Shown here piece by piece: positions 15,511-24,510 of a stretch of DNA of 64,000 bases. Each line of letters opens with the position of its first letter. Position 1 is the stretch's first letter. The notes beneath the pieces are model-generated. The model made no database searches and was not told where the DNA came from. It was given only the letters and a program-made list of their open reading frames with translations. A program made the position numbers and the translations under genes. Source of the stretch: Azospirillum humicireducens (GTDB lineage: Bacteria > Pseudomonadota > Alphaproteobacteria > Azospirillales > Azospirillaceae); assembly GCF_001639105.2 (NCBI RefSeq), contig NZ_CP015285.1, positions 2,410,501 to 2,474,500 of the forward strand. Direction: 5' to 3'.

Positions 15511-17376
15511 TCAGTGGTTCAGGCGGAAATGATGGGCGATCAGCTCCTTGAAGCTCTTCACCAACGCCAGACAGTCCTTGAACTGGTCATGGTCGAGCTT
15601 GCCCAGCCGGTCGGGATGAACGAGGTTGTCGATCGCCAGCTCCGCCCCCTCGCCAGCCCCTTCGGCGTCCTGGGGCAGATCGACGCGCGCCTTCAGCCGG
15701 ATGGTCGACAGGATGGTGAAGGCCTCCACCAGATCACCGGCCATCTTGCGGTCCAGCGCGCCAAGCTCGGCAAGCACCTGGATGCGTTCCACCGTGTTGG
15801 TCTCCGCCCGGTGCTTTTCCAGCGCCAGCGCCCGTACGCCATGGACGATGGGGAAGATGCCGGCCTTCTTGATGTCCACCGGCTCCCCCCGCCGCCGCTC
15901 GAACAGGGCGGCGAACAGGCCGCCCGGCGTGTCGAACGACAGGGTCGGGCGGGCGAACTGGGTGAAGAACATCTGGTTGTCCTGCAGCCGGCTCAGCAGA
16001 TAGTCCTTCGCGTCCTGCAGCAGCGTGGCGTCGCCGGCCACCGGGGCGGCGTCGTAGAAGATGGCGAGGTTCATCTGCGCCGCCTCGTCCGGGCGGTGGA
16101 TCCAGCTGAAGATCGCATCCTTGTAGCCGGCGAGCGGCCGCGTCCATTCCGGGTTGGACAGCATGATGTTGCCCGGACAGGGCGGATAGCCGAACGCGAC
16201 CAGATGGCGGGTGAATTCGGCGGCGATGCGCGGCAGGTCGGGGCAGTCGAAGCCGTCGCGCAGGATCAGGCCGTTGTCCTGGTCGGTCTTCAGCAGCTGT
16301 TCGCCGCGCCCCTCGCTGCCCATCACGATCAGGCAGCTGTTCGCCAGCAACTCCGGCGGGGCCAGCAGTTCGAACAGCTTGCGGAAGATGCGGCGGTTCA
16401 GCTCCGTCACCAGATCGGCGATGAAGGACACCTTGACCCCGGTGGCGTGCAGGGTGCGGATCAGCTCGACGATGGAGCGGCTGGCCCGGCGCAGGTCGTC
16501 GGGGTTGGTCGCATGTTCCACCTGCACGCCGATGACCTGGGAATGGTTGGACAGCACCGCCAGCAGGTCGCTTTGCCCCAACAGCCCGGCGATGGCCCCG
16601 TTCTCCGTCACCACGACGCGGCGCACCGCATGCTTGGTCATCAGGACCAGCGCGTTGAACAGCAGGTCGTCGCGGTCCAGCGTCAGCAGGCCATAGCGGG
16701 CGAGCGGCCCGACCGGGTCGGTCACCGGCCGGCCGTCCAGCACCACCAGATCGCGCAGGTCGGTGCCGGTCAGGATGCCGGTGCGGCCGTCCTCCCCGTG
16801 CACCAGGACGCTGCTGGCGCGGTTCTGCCGCATCGCCTCCGCCGCGTCGCGCAGGCTGGCGCCGGCCTCCACGAACAGCGGCGGATGGAGATAAGCCTGC
16901 CGGATGCGGGCCATGGTCAGCGCCGCCATCTCGCGGTTGGAACGCTCGGCCGCCAGATCGCGCATGCGCTGGGCGAAATCGCCGAGAATGGCCGTGCCGA
17001 AGGCGGGATTCTCGGCGGCCAACGCCTCCAGCGCGGCGCGCGGGATCAGGTGGCAGACGCAGTCCTCCGCCGCGACGAAGCGGCGGGCGCCGGTGACGTA
17101 CCCGCATGCCCCACCGTAGAGTGCCTGCAGGCCGAAACGGTCGCCGGGTCCGTGGACCGCCGCCACCTCGCCGCCGCGGCGTTCCTGCACGCTCCCGCGC
17201 AGGACGACGAACAGCGAGTCGGTCGGCTCCTCCCGGCAGAGGATCACGGCCTCGTGCGGATAAAGGGCGACGTCCAGCGCGCCGGCCAGCGCCGCGCGCT
17301 GGTCCGCCGTCAGCAGGTCGAAGGGGGGCCGGCCGAAATCGAAGTCCGGGGAGGCGGTCGGCGTCGCGTGCTGCAC
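15511..17376 (-). CDS. cNMP-binding/CBS/DUF294 nucleotidyltransferase-like signalling protein
   Basis: 621 aa. Order: cyclic-nucleotide-binding domain (about 15-130, with VLRGSVQERRGGE and GPGDRFG), two CBS motifs (about 155-285), DUF294 nucleotidyltransferase domain with GSEGRGEQLLKTDQDNGLIL (Gly-Ser and DxD metal motif intact, about 350-370), and a DUF294 C-terminal helical domain to the end. The domain set parallels the GlnD nucleotidyltransferase and suggests a signalling enzyme. The start is GTG at 17376 with GGAG eight bases upstream. It lies downstream of actP, from which it is separated by a terminator, and 7 bp before the DnaQ-like gene. Confidence 0.88.
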   Translation of the reverse strand: MQHATPTASPDFDFGRPPFDLLTADQRAALAGALDVALYPHEAVILCREEPTDSLFVVLRGSVQERRGGEVAAVHGPGDRFGLQALYGGACGYVTGARRFVAAEDCVCHLIPRAALEALAAENPAFGTAILGDFAQRMRDLAAERSNREMAALTMARIRQAYLHPPLFVEAGASLRDAAEAMRQNRASSVLVHGEDGRTGILTGTDLRDLVVLDGRPVTDPVGPLARYGLLTLDRDDLLFNALVLMTKHAVRRVVVTENGAIAGLLGQSDLLAVLSNHSQVIGVQVEHATNPDDLRRASRSIVELIRTLHATGVKVSFIADLVTELNRRIFRKLFELLAPPELLANSCLIVMGSEGRGEQLLKTDQDNGLILRDGFDCPDLPRIAAEFTRHLVAFGYPPCPGNIMLSNPEWTRPLAGYKDAIFSWIHRPDEAAQMNLAIFYDAAPVAGDATLLQDAKDYLLSRLQDNQMFFTQFARPTLSFDTPGGLFAALFERRRGEPVDIKKAGIFPIVHGVRALALEKHRAETNTVERIQVLAELGALDRKMAGDLVEAFTILSTIRLKARVDLPQDAEGAGEGAELAIDNLVHPDRLGKLDHDQFKDCLALVKSFKELIAHHFRLNH

Positions 17377-17407
17377 GGGCGGGCTCCGTCACAGGAGGGC
17401 GGGGCAT

Positions 17408-17444
17408 AAAAAAGCGCCCCCGGATCGGGTCCGGAGGCGCTTTT
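17408..17444 (-). terminator. Rho-independent terminator after actP
   Basis: On the minus strand AAAAGCGCCTCCGG pairs with CCGGGGGCGCTTTT around a short loop and is followed by a T run. It lies about 175 bp past the actP stop and just before the DUF294 GTG, so the DUF294 pair probably needs its own promoter or read-through. Confidence 0.75.
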
Positions 17445-17619
17445 CAGGATACACCCGCCGGGCGCGGTGCCGGAAGCGGGTGCGACATTTGGCGGCGTGG
17501 TTCGGTCACCGCACGGGCTGGAGCCTTTCCCGGAGGGGGAGAAGGGTGCGGTGCGAGGCGCGATCCCTTCCCTTCTTCTTCTTGCCGCTCTGCCCGTTTT
17601 CCTCGTTCGGCAGGTTGCC

Positions 17620-19347
17620 TTAGTGGGCGGAGGCACCCTCGGCACCCAGGCCGGTCTGCGACCGGATGTACTGGGCTTCGAAGTCCTTGCGCTCCTTCTG
17701 GGCCTGCGCGCTGTTGTCGGTGATCGAGAAGAACCAGATGCCGACGAAGGCGATGATGATCGAGAACAGGCCGGGGTTGTCGTAGGGGAACAGAGCGGCC
17801 GGGTTGCCCAGAACCGCCTTCCACACCGTCGGACCCAGGACCAGCATCGTGACCGCCGAAACCAGGCCCAGGGTGCCGCCGATGACGGCGCCGCGGGTGG
17901 TCATCTTGTTCCAGAACATCGACATCAGCAGGATCGGGAAGTTGGCCGAAGCGGCGATGACGAAGGCCAGACCGACCATGAAGGCGACGTTCTGGTTCTC
18001 GAAGGCGATGCCGAGCACGATCGACAGGATGCCGATGACGACGGTGGTGATCTTCGAGACGCGGATTTCGTCGGCCTCGTTGACGCGGCCCTTGGCGAAG
18101 ACCGAGGCGTAGAGGTCATGGGAGACCGCCGAGGCGCCGGCCAGCGTCAGACCCGCGACCACCGCCAGGATGGTGGCGAAGGCGACCGCCGAGATGAAGC
18201 CGTAGAACAGATCGCCGCCGACCGCATGGGCGGTGTGGATGGCCGCCATGTTGGTGCCGCCGATGACGTTGGCGATCACCGCCTTGGCGCCGGCCAGCGG
18301 GGCCGCCGTCAGGAAGGGATAGGCGCCGTTGGCGTCGGGGGCCAGGATCATCAGGATGGCGCCGAAGCCGATGATGAAGGTCAGGATGTAGAAGTAGCCG
18401 ATGAAGCCGGTGGCGTAGAAGACCGACTTGCGGGCTTCCTTGGCGTCGGCGACGGTGAAGAAGCGCATCAGGATGTGCGGCAGGCCGGCGGTGCCGAACA
18501 TCAGCGCCATGCCCAGCGAGATCGCCGAGACCGGATCGCTGATCAGCGCGCCCGGCGACATGATCGCCAGACCCTTCGGGTGGATGTCGACGGCGGCCTT
18601 GAACATCGCCTCGGGGCTGAAGCCGAACTTCGCCAGGATCATGAAGGCCATGAAGGAGGCGCCGGACAGCAGCATCACCGCCTTGATGATCTGCACCCAG
18701 GTGGTGGCCAGCATGCCGCCGAAGGTCACGTAACCGATCATCAGCACGCCGACGATGATGACGGCGACCAGATAGTCGAGACCGAACAGCAGCTGGATCA
18801 GCTTGCCGGCACCCACCATCTGGGCGATCAGGTAGAAGGTGACCGTCGCCAGCGAGCCGCAGGCGGACAGGGTGCGGATCGGCGTCTGCTGGAAGCGGTA
18901 GGAGGCGACGTCGGCGAAGGTGTATTTGCCGAGGTTGCGCAGCCGTTCCGCGATCAGGAACAGGATGATCGGCCAGCCGACCAGCCAGCCCACCGAGAAG
19001 ATCAGGCCGTCGAAGCCGTTGGCGTACACCAGGCCGGCGATGCCCAGGAAGGACGCGGCCGACATGTAGTCGCCGGCGATGGCCAGACCGTTCTGGAAGC
19101 CGGTGATGCCGCCGCCGGCGGCGTAGAAGTCCTTGGCCGACTTCGTCCGGCGGGCCGCCCAGAAGGTGATGCCCAGAGTCAGGAGGACGAAGATCAGGAA
19201 CATGATGATGGCGGACCAGTTCGTCGCCTGCTTCGTCACCGCGCCTTCGACGGCGGCGGCGTAAGCGGAGGCGGGAACCAGCGCGCCCGCCATGGCGGCC
19301 AGGGCGGCGGCCGGGGCGGCGATGCGGGTGGTGGCGGCGCGGATCAC
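17620..19347 (-). CDS. actP: Cation/acetate symporter ActP
   Basis: 575 aa sodium:solute symporter family protein with about 13 membrane helices. The N-terminus (1-31) looks like a signal segment ending ASAYA, as in E. coli ActP. Family stretches include [53 protein letters not shown] and [13 protein letters not shown]. It imports acetate and related short-chain acids with a cation. The GTG start overlaps the yjcH stop (GTGA), so the two are translationally coupled. A terminator follows. Confidence 0.94.
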   Translation of the reverse strand: MIRAATTRIAAPAAALAAMAGALVPASAYAAAVEGAVTKQATNWSAIIMFLIFVLLTLGITFWAARRTKSAKDFYAAGGGITGFQNGLAIAGDYMSAASFLGIAGLVYANGFDGLIFSVGWLVGWPIILFLIAERLRNLGKYTFADVASYRFQQTPIRTLSACGSLATVTFYLIAQMVGAGKLIQLLFGLDYLVAVIIVGVLMIGYVTFGGMLATTWVQIIKAVMLLSGASFMAFMILAKFGFSPEAMFKAAVDIHPKGLAIMSPGALISDPVSAISLGMALMFGTAGLPHILMRFFTVADAKEARKSVFYATGFIGYFYILTFIIGFGAILMILAPDANGAYPFLTAAPLAGAKAVIANVIGGTNMAAIHTAHAVGGDLFYGFISAVAFATILAVVAGLTLAGASAVSHDLYASVFAKGRVNEADEIRVSKITTVVIGILSIVLGIAFENQNVAFMVGLAFVIAASANFPILLMSMFWNKMTTRGAVIGGTLGLVSAVTMLVLGPTVWKAVLGNPAALFPYDNPGLFSIIIAFVGIWFFSITDNSAQAQKERKDFEAQYIRSQTGLGAEGASAH

Positions 19348-19646
19348 TTCGATTCCTCCAGGATCTGGCGGTTCAGCTCGTCGAATTCGCCGTTCGCCCG
19401 GTAGACGTAGATGCCGGTCAGGATGAAGGCGGACACGATGGTGAAGACGCCGACCGGAATGCCCCAGGTCGTGACGCCGGAGCCGATCGGCGTGCCCAGG
19501 AAGCTCTTCCCGAACGCCACCAGCAGAATGAAACCGAAATAGATGACCAGCATGGCAATCGACAAAGTCCAGGCGAAAGCGGAGCGCTTCGCCACCAGCT
19601 CCTGGAACTTCGGATTGTTCAAAATCCGTTGTGCGTTTTGATTCAT
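19344..19646 (-). CDS. yjcH: DUF485 membrane protein YjcH
   Basis: 100 aa with two hydrophobic helices (about 24-46 and 59-82). The pattern [19 protein letters not shown], then [21 protein letters not shown] and [11 protein letters not shown] is the DUF485 signature. It is the standard partner of ActP. GAGGGGAC precedes the ATG at 19646; a 27-bp longer frame is less well supported. It is the first gene of the acetate operon, and a putative FNR/FixK box lies 141 bp upstream. Confidence 0.92.
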   Translation of the reverse strand: MNQNAQRILNNPKFQELVAKRSAFAWTLSIAMLVIYFGFILLVAFGKSFLGTPIGSGVTTWGIPVGVFTIVSAFILTGIYVYRANGEFDELNRQILEESK

Positions 19647-19786
19647 GTGCGTCCCCTCATCGAGTGCCGGCAATTGTTCGGCTGTCCTTCAGAGCCCCGT
19701 CTGCGGGATAGTCCGGCATTTGCCGTCCGGGCGGTCGCGTCCGGGTTTCTCCCCGTAATTCGTACGCCCTTGACCTGCCCAATTGT

Positions 19787-19800
19787 TTGATACAGATCAT
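19787..19800 (-). promoter_or_regulatory. Putative FNR/FixK-type box upstream of yjcH-actP
   Basis: TTGATacagATCAT matches the FNR/FixK consensus TTGAT-N4-ATCAA at nine of ten fixed positions. No plus-strand gene starts within 1 kb, so it most likely serves yjcH-actP. A class II position (-41.5) would put the transcription start near 19752, about 105 bp before the yjcH ATG. Confidence 0.5.
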
Positions 19801-19899
19801 TGTTGGGCGCACCCCCTACCTTGGTCGATGGGATGGCCTGCCGACCGAAGGCGATTCCCCTGAAACCCGGACTTGGGCCGGGCTGTAACGGGATATGGA

Positions 19900-19929
19900 A
19901 AAGGCGCCCCCGTTGCCGGGCGCGCCTTT
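19900..19929 (-). terminator. Terminator after the DUF1178 gene
   Basis: AAAGGCGC (19900-19907) pairs with GCGCCTTT (19922-19929) and on the minus strand is followed by TTTTCC. It lies 75 bp past the stop of the DUF1178 gene and insulates it from the acetate operon promoter. The remainder of 19647-20003 holds no gene. Confidence 0.7.
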
Positions 19930-20003
19930 CAAACAGTCAGCTTTTCAAATGGTTTCGTTCGGAATCAGAGGCGTCGCCGCATCGGGCGCGACCGCGATGT
20001 CCG

Positions 20004-20612
20004 TCAGGAGTCGCTCCGTGGGATCCACGGAATGCGGTGAAATGTCACACCTTCCTCGTGGAGTTCGGCGACCTCGTCGTCCGACGCCTCGCCATAGATG
20101 CCGCGGGGGTCGGCCTCGCCGTAATGGATGCGCCGCGCCTCCTCGGCGAAGCGGTCGCCGACATAGTCGCAGTTCTTCTCCACGCTGCGCCGCACCTCTG
20201 TCAGCTGCCGCATCACCTCGGCCACAGCCTCGCGCTGGGCATCGTTCAGGCTGGGCGGAAGGGCAGCGACCATGTCGGCCGTGCTGGGCAGCGGAGCGGG
20301 GGGAATCGGCACCGGCAGGGCTGCGGGCCCATGGGAAGGAAGATGGGATGGGGGATGGGCGGGAATGGTGGCGGGCACCGGCGCGGACGGGGCGTCGGCC
20401 GCGACGGCTTCGGCCTGATCGCGGGCGCGGTCGGCGGCCCTGGCGACTCCCTTGGCGATGCGCGGGGCCATCGGCGCCTTGCCGACCACCGTATCGCCGC
20501 AGATCGGGCAGGCGATCTGGTGCGCCGCCGCCTGTTCGTCATAGGTGGCGCCGTTGCGGAACCACGCCTCGAACCGGTGGTCGGCCGAGCATCTCAACGC
20601 GAAGAGGATCAT
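20004..20612 (-). CDS. DUF1178 family protein
   Basis: 202 aa. Opening MILFALRCSADHRFEAWFRNGA and the zinc-ribbon-like IACPICGD are typical of DUF1178, as is the C-terminal ESEV-type region here read as YGEASDDEVAELHEEGVTFHRIPWIPR. Between about 75 and 110 is a Pro/Ala-rich, probably unstructured stretch. A Cys pair (C35, C38) together with an N-terminal Cys/His (C8, H12) may bind metal. Function unknown; in many Alphaproteobacteria it sits near grxC and nitrilase genes, which in this genome are about 5 kb away. Confidence 0.85.
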   Translation of the reverse strand: MILFALRCSADHRFEAWFRNGATYDEQAAAHQIACPICGDTVVGKAPMAPRIAKGVARAADRARDQAEAVAADAPSAPVPATIPAHPPSHLPSHGPAALPVPIPPAPLPSTADMVAALPPSLNDAQREAVAEVMRQLTEVRRSVEKNCDYVGDRFAEEARRIHYGEADPRGIYGEASDDEVAELHEEGVTFHRIPWIPRSDS

Positions 20613-20813
20613 ATCCCCACAAGCCCCAAACTAACCCGCAGCTGGAAGGTCCGCCCCGGTGCGCCGGTCCGGGTTGCGGCGCGACTCGGGATTTGTCCTA
20701 ATTCAGCACGGCCGGGCCGCGCCGTCAAACGCCGGGCGGGTCCATTGTCCATACCTCCTGTGATATCGTTCCCGCGGCCCCGGAAAAGAAGTCCCGCCGA
20801 GGAGAATCCAACC

Positions 20814-21374
20814 ATGCCCACGCCCCACCCGCTCTCGCCGCCCTCCCCCTGGGTGGAGCGCTTCGCCCCGCTGGTGCGGGCGGGCGGCCCGGTGCTCGAC
20901 CTCGCCTGCGGCGGCGGGCGTCATCTGCGGCTGTTCCACCGGCGCGGCCATCCGGTGGCCGGGCTGGACCGCGACCTCGGCGGCGTCGCCGACCTGGACG
21001 GCAGCGCGAACGTCACCCTGATCCAGGCCGATTTGGAAACCGGCGATTCGGCAAGTCGGCTCGGCCCCCTGCCCGCCGACGCCCGCTTCGCCGGAATCGT
21101 CGTCGCCAACTACCTGCACCGCCCGCTCTTTCCCGCCATCCTGGCGGCGCTGGAACCGGGCGGCGTGCTGATCTACGAGACCTTCGCCGACGGCAACGCC
21201 CGCTTCGGCCGCCCGTCCTCCCCCGATTTCCTGCTGCGCCGCGGCGAGCTGCTGGAGGCGGTGCGCGGCAGGCTTCAGGTGGTCGCCTTCGAGCAGGGAG
21301 AGATAGCGGTGCCCAAGCCCGCGGTGGTGCAGCGGATCTGCGCCGTCGCCGGGGACGATCCGCTGCCGCTCTGA
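20814..21374 (+). CDS. Small class I SAM-dependent methyltransferase
   Basis: 186 aa. Motif I is VLDLACGGGRHLRLF, followed by VAGLDRDLGGV, and motif IV around FAGIVVANYLHRPLFP; then LEPGGVLIYETFADGNARFGRP, a stretch typical of TehB-like/UbiE-like small methyltransferases. GAGGAG precedes the ATG at 20814. The substrate is unknown. It is convergent with the TrmH-family gene. Confidence 0.82.
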   Translation: MPTPHPLSPPSPWVERFAPLVRAGGPVLDLACGGGRHLRLFHRRGHPVAGLDRDLGGVADLDGSANVTLIQADLETGDSASRLGPLPADARFAGIVVANYLHRPLFPAILAALEPGGVLIYETFADGNARFGRPSSPDFLLRRGELLEAVRGRLQVVAFEQGEIAVPKPAVVQRICAVAGDDPLPL

Positions 21375-21394
21375 GGCATCCTTACTCGCCGCCC

Positions 21395-21979
21395 TTACTC
21401 GTTGCCGCCGTCTTCGACCGGCTTCTGCTCGCCGCGGATGCGACGGCGGCGGTCCTCCTTGCGCATGATCTGCTTGCCGTGCTTGTGCTGTGCCGGCCCT
21501 TCCAGCGGGCCGCCGGGACGGACCGGGCGCTCGGCGAAGCGGCCGAGCGAGATCATGCGGTCATACATGACCAGCGCCCCGGCGACGCCGACATTGATGC
21601 AGAAGGACATCGGGATCTTCACCACATGGTCGCAGCGCGCCAGCAGGGCGGGCGACAGGCTGTCGCGCTCCGGCCCCAGCACATAGGCAGCGCGCGACGG
21701 GTGGCGGAAGCTCGGCAGTTCCACCGCATCGTCGGTCAGCTCCACCCCGACCAGCATGCAGTCCCTGGGCAGGGTGAAGTCGGCCACCCGCTCGTGGATG
21801 TAGAGCGGCAGGTGCAGCGTGGCGCCCGAGGTGTCGACCAGCTTCGTCTCCCGCAGATCCGGTTCCGGATCGATGGCGAAGAAGAAGGAGGCGCCGAAGG
21901 CATGGGCGGTGCGCATCAGGTTGCCGACATTGCCCGGCTTGCTGATCCGCTCCACCCCAATTCCGAAATAGCCACGCAT
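21395..21979 (-). CDS. TrmH-family (SpoU) RNA 2'-O-methyltransferase
   Basis: 194 aa. SPOUT motifs: NVGNLMRTAHAFGA (motif 1), YVLGPERDSLSP (motif 2) and PMSFCINVGVAGALVMYDR (motif 3; the usual N-[VL]-S is N-V-G here). The trefoil-knot SAM site is therefore mostly conserved but the change of Ser to Gly in motif 3 is worth noting. A basic, probably disordered tail (about 155-194) ends the protein. Substrate could be tRNA or rRNA. Confidence 0.85.
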   Translation of the reverse strand: MRGYFGIGVERISKPGNVGNLMRTAHAFGASFFFAIDPEPDLRETKLVDTSGATLHLPLYIHERVADFTLPRDCMLVGVELTDDAVELPSFRHPSRAAYVLGPERDSLSPALLARCDHVVKIPMSFCINVGVAGALVMYDRMISLGRFAERPVRPGGPLEGPAQHKHGKQIMRKEDRRRRIRGEQKPVEDGGNE

Positions 21980-22056
21980 GAAGAACCCGCTGTTCCAGGT
22001 AAGGATAACCGGGCCGGAGCTTGCCGCCGACGCCGGCCCGAGGCAAGCTTGCCGGC

Positions 22057-23175
22057 ATGAGCCAAGACCATACGCACGACCACTCCTGCTGCGGTGGGGA
22101 TCACCACCACGGCCATTCCCACCATCATAGCGAGGGTGCCGAGGGCCACGCCGACCTGTCCGGCCCGGCGGAAAGCCCGATCACCGTCGAGGTGACGCGC
22201 GGCAGCCTGGTGGAGTCGGTCCACCGCGCCCGCGCCTGCATCGTCGATGCCGGCGGCCATGTGCTGGCGCGCTGGGGCGACATCGACGCGCCGGTCTACC
22301 CGCGCTCCGCCATCAAGTCGCTGCAGGCGATCCCGCTGGTGGAAAGCGGCGCGCTCGACGCCTTCGGGCTGGGGGACGAGGAACTGGCGCTCGCCTGCTC
22401 CTCCCACAATGGCGAGGCGCGCCACACGGAACTGGTGCGGTCCTGGGCGGAGCGGGTCGGGCTGACGCTCGACGATTACGAATGCGGCGCGCAGATCCCC
22501 TACGATCCCGCCACCGCCGAGGACCTCGTCCGCCGCGGCGAGGCGCCGACCGCCTTCCACAACAATTGCTCCGGCAAGCACAGCGGCTTCCTGACCACGG
22601 CGAAGCACAGGGGCGAGCGGCTGAAGGGCTATGTCCGCTACGAACACCCGGTGCAGCAGCGCATCCTCGGCGTGATGGAGCAGATGACCGGCCAGGACCT
22701 GTTCGGCGCGCCCTGGGGCGTCGACGGCTGTTCCATCCCCACCGTCGGCATTCCGCTGGGCGCCATCGCCTATGCCATGGCCCGCATCGCCGACCCGGTC
22801 GACCTGCCCGACGCACGGGCCGAGGCCGTCACCCGCATCGCCGCCGCCTGGGGCAAGCATCCCTTCCTGATCGGCGGCACCGGCACCTTCGACAGCGCGC
22901 TGATGGAGGCGGCCGAGGGCGCCGTGCTGGTCAAGGGCGGGGCCGAGGGGGTCGGCTGTGCCGTGATTCCGGAACAGGGCATCGGCATCGCCCTGAAGAT
23001 CGAGGATGGGGCCGCCCGTGCCCGCGAGGTGGCTCTGGCTGCGCTGATCCGCTCGACCGGGGCGCTGACCGACGCCCAATGGGCACGCGTGCCGCAACTG
23101 CTGACCGCCCCGCTGCTGAACCGCGCCGGCATGCGGGTGGGCGAGGTGCGGCCGGCGGCGGGCTGGCCGGGCTGA
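22057..23175 (+). CDS. Asparaginase II family protein with His-rich N-terminal tail
   Basis: 372 aa. The body (about 42-370) is the Rhizobium-type thermolabile asparaginase family (PF06089): YPRSAIKSLQAIPL, ACSSHNGEARHTELV, HNNCSGKHSGFLTTAKH and PWGVDGCSIPT, including the Cys and Ser/Lys residues implicated in catalysis. The first 32 residues are unusual: nine His plus a Cys-Cys pair within HTHDHSCCGGDHHHGHSHHH, resembling metal-storage tails of nickel and zinc chaperones. GAGG precedes the ATG at 22057. It is divergent from the TrmH gene. Reaction: L-asparagine to aspartate and ammonia, expected in the cytoplasm. Confidence 0.88.
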   Translation: MSQDHTHDHSCCGGDHHHGHSHHHSEGAEGHADLSGPAESPITVEVTRGSLVESVHRARACIVDAGGHVLARWGDIDAPVYPRSAIKSLQAIPLVESGALDAFGLGDEELALACSSHNGEARHTELVRSWAERVGLTLDDYECGAQIPYDPATAEDLVRRGEAPTAFHNNCSGKHSGFLTTAKHRGERLKGYVRYEHPVQQRILGVMEQMTGQDLFGAPWGVDGCSIPTVGIPLGAIAYAMARIADPVDLPDARAEAVTRIAAAWGKHPFLIGGTGTFDSALMEAAEGAVLVKGGAEGVGCAVIPEQGIGIALKIEDGAARAREVALAALIRSTGALTDAQWARVPQLLTAPLLNRAGMRVGEVRPAAGWPG

Positions 23176-23256
23176 GGAAGGCCGTTATCAGGCGGATGCA
23201 GCGGGTGCGGCTGCGGTGCTATGGTCGCCGCGCCCGTTCCTTATGAGCAGTCCCCC

Positions 23257-24483
23257 ATGAGCATCGACGACCTGCGCGCCCAGTACGAAGCCTATCCCTA
23301 CCCGGCGCGCAATCCGGCCGACGAGTCCAAGCGCCTGATCACCGGCTCGCCCAGCCACCTGGACGAGCTTGTGCAGCATGTCTTCGGCGGCCGGATCGAC
23401 CATTCCAAGCCGTTGCGGGTGCTGGTGGCCGGCGGCGGCACGGGGGACGGCACCATCATGCTGGCGCAGCAGATGGCCGACGCCGGCAATCCCGGCCGCG
23501 TCACCTACATCGATCTGTCCGACGCCAGCCGCGCCGTCGCCGAGGCGCGGGCCAAGGCGCGCGGCCTGACCAACATCGACTTCCGCCGCGGATCGCTGCT
23601 GGAACTCGACGGGCTGGGACCGTTCGACTACATCGACTGCTGCGGCGTGCTGCATCATCTGGACGATCCGGCGGCCGGCCTGCGCTCGCTGGCCGGCGCG
23701 CTGGCGCCCGGCGGCGGCATCGGCATCATGGTCTACGCCCCTTATGGCCGCACCGGCGTCTATCCGATGCAGGAGGCTCTGCGCGGCATGACCGAGGGGC
23801 TGCCGCCGGCCGAGAAGGTGGCGCTGGCCCGCCGGTTGATCCAGGCTCTGCCGCCGACCAACTGGCTGCTGAACAACCCGCACATCAGCGACCACCGGCT
23901 GGCCGACGCCAACCTCTACGACCTGCTGCTGCACAGCTGCGACCGTCCCTACAGCGTGCCGCAGCTGGCGGAGCTGGCGGAGAGCGCCGGCCTCGCCGTC
24001 GCGACGCTGATCGACCCGCTGCGCTACGAGCCGTCGCTGTGGATCAAGGACGCCCGCGTGCTGAAGCAACTGGCGGGGCTGACCATGCTGGAGCGCGCCG
24101 CCTGGACCGAGCGCGTCACCGGCGCCTTCACCAAGCACATCGCCTATCTGCTGCGCCCGGCCGATCTGGAGGCCGCCCGCATCCTGCCGGACGGGCCGGA
24201 CGTTATCCCGGTCCTGCGCGACATCGACGGCGCCACCGTCGCGAAGAATGTCCCGCCCGGCGGCAGCCTGGAGTTCGACCTGATGGGCAGCGTCGTGGCG
24301 CTGCCCCTGCCGCGGCTGGCCGGCCCGATCCTGTCGCGGATCGACGGCCGGACCAGCCTGGGCGCCCTGCACGCCGCCATCGAGCCGACGACGAAGGCGA
24401 CCTGGGAGCAGTTCCTCACCCAGTTCCGCCAGCTGTTCGACACGCTGGGCGGGCTGGGCAAGATGCACCTGCGGCGGGGATAG
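23257..24483 (+). CDS. Large class I SAM-dependent methyltransferase
   Basis: 408 aa. It starts SIDDLRAQYEAYPYPARNPADE, a sequence seen in a group of methyltransferases acting on unknown substrates (the tetratricopeptide-linked type). Motif I is RVLVAGGGTGDGTI, followed by VTYIDLSDAS, DYIDCCGVLHHLDDPAAGLRSL and LAPGGGIGIMVYAPYGRTG. The C-terminal third (about 290-408) has no motif I recognise, but resembles a PqqD-like winged-helix region (SRIDGRTSLGALHAAI). The start at 23257 keeps the conserved N-terminus intact. Function not assigned. Confidence 0.8.
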   Translation: MSIDDLRAQYEAYPYPARNPADESKRLITGSPSHLDELVQHVFGGRIDHSKPLRVLVAGGGTGDGTIMLAQQMADAGNPGRVTYIDLSDASRAVAEARAKARGLTNIDFRRGSLLELDGLGPFDYIDCCGVLHHLDDPAAGLRSLAGALAPGGGIGIMVYAPYGRTGVYPMQEALRGMTEGLPPAEKVALARRLIQALPPTNWLLNNPHISDHRLADANLYDLLLHSCDRPYSVPQLAELAESAGLAVATLIDPLRYEPSLWIKDARVLKQLAGLTMLERAAWTERVTGAFTKHIAYLLRPADLEAARILPDGPDVIPVLRDIDGATVAKNVPPGGSLEFDLMGSVVALPLPRLAGPILSRIDGRTSLGALHAAIEPTTKATWEQFLTQFRQLFDTLGGLGKMHLRRG

Positions 24484-24510
24484 GGCGACAGCCCCACCCC
24501 CGGCCAGTCC

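Noticed and set aside
15361-17409. 682-codon plus-strand frame opposite the DUF294 gene
   Set aside because: Shadow frame; the minus strand has cNMP, CBS and NTase motifs in the right order.
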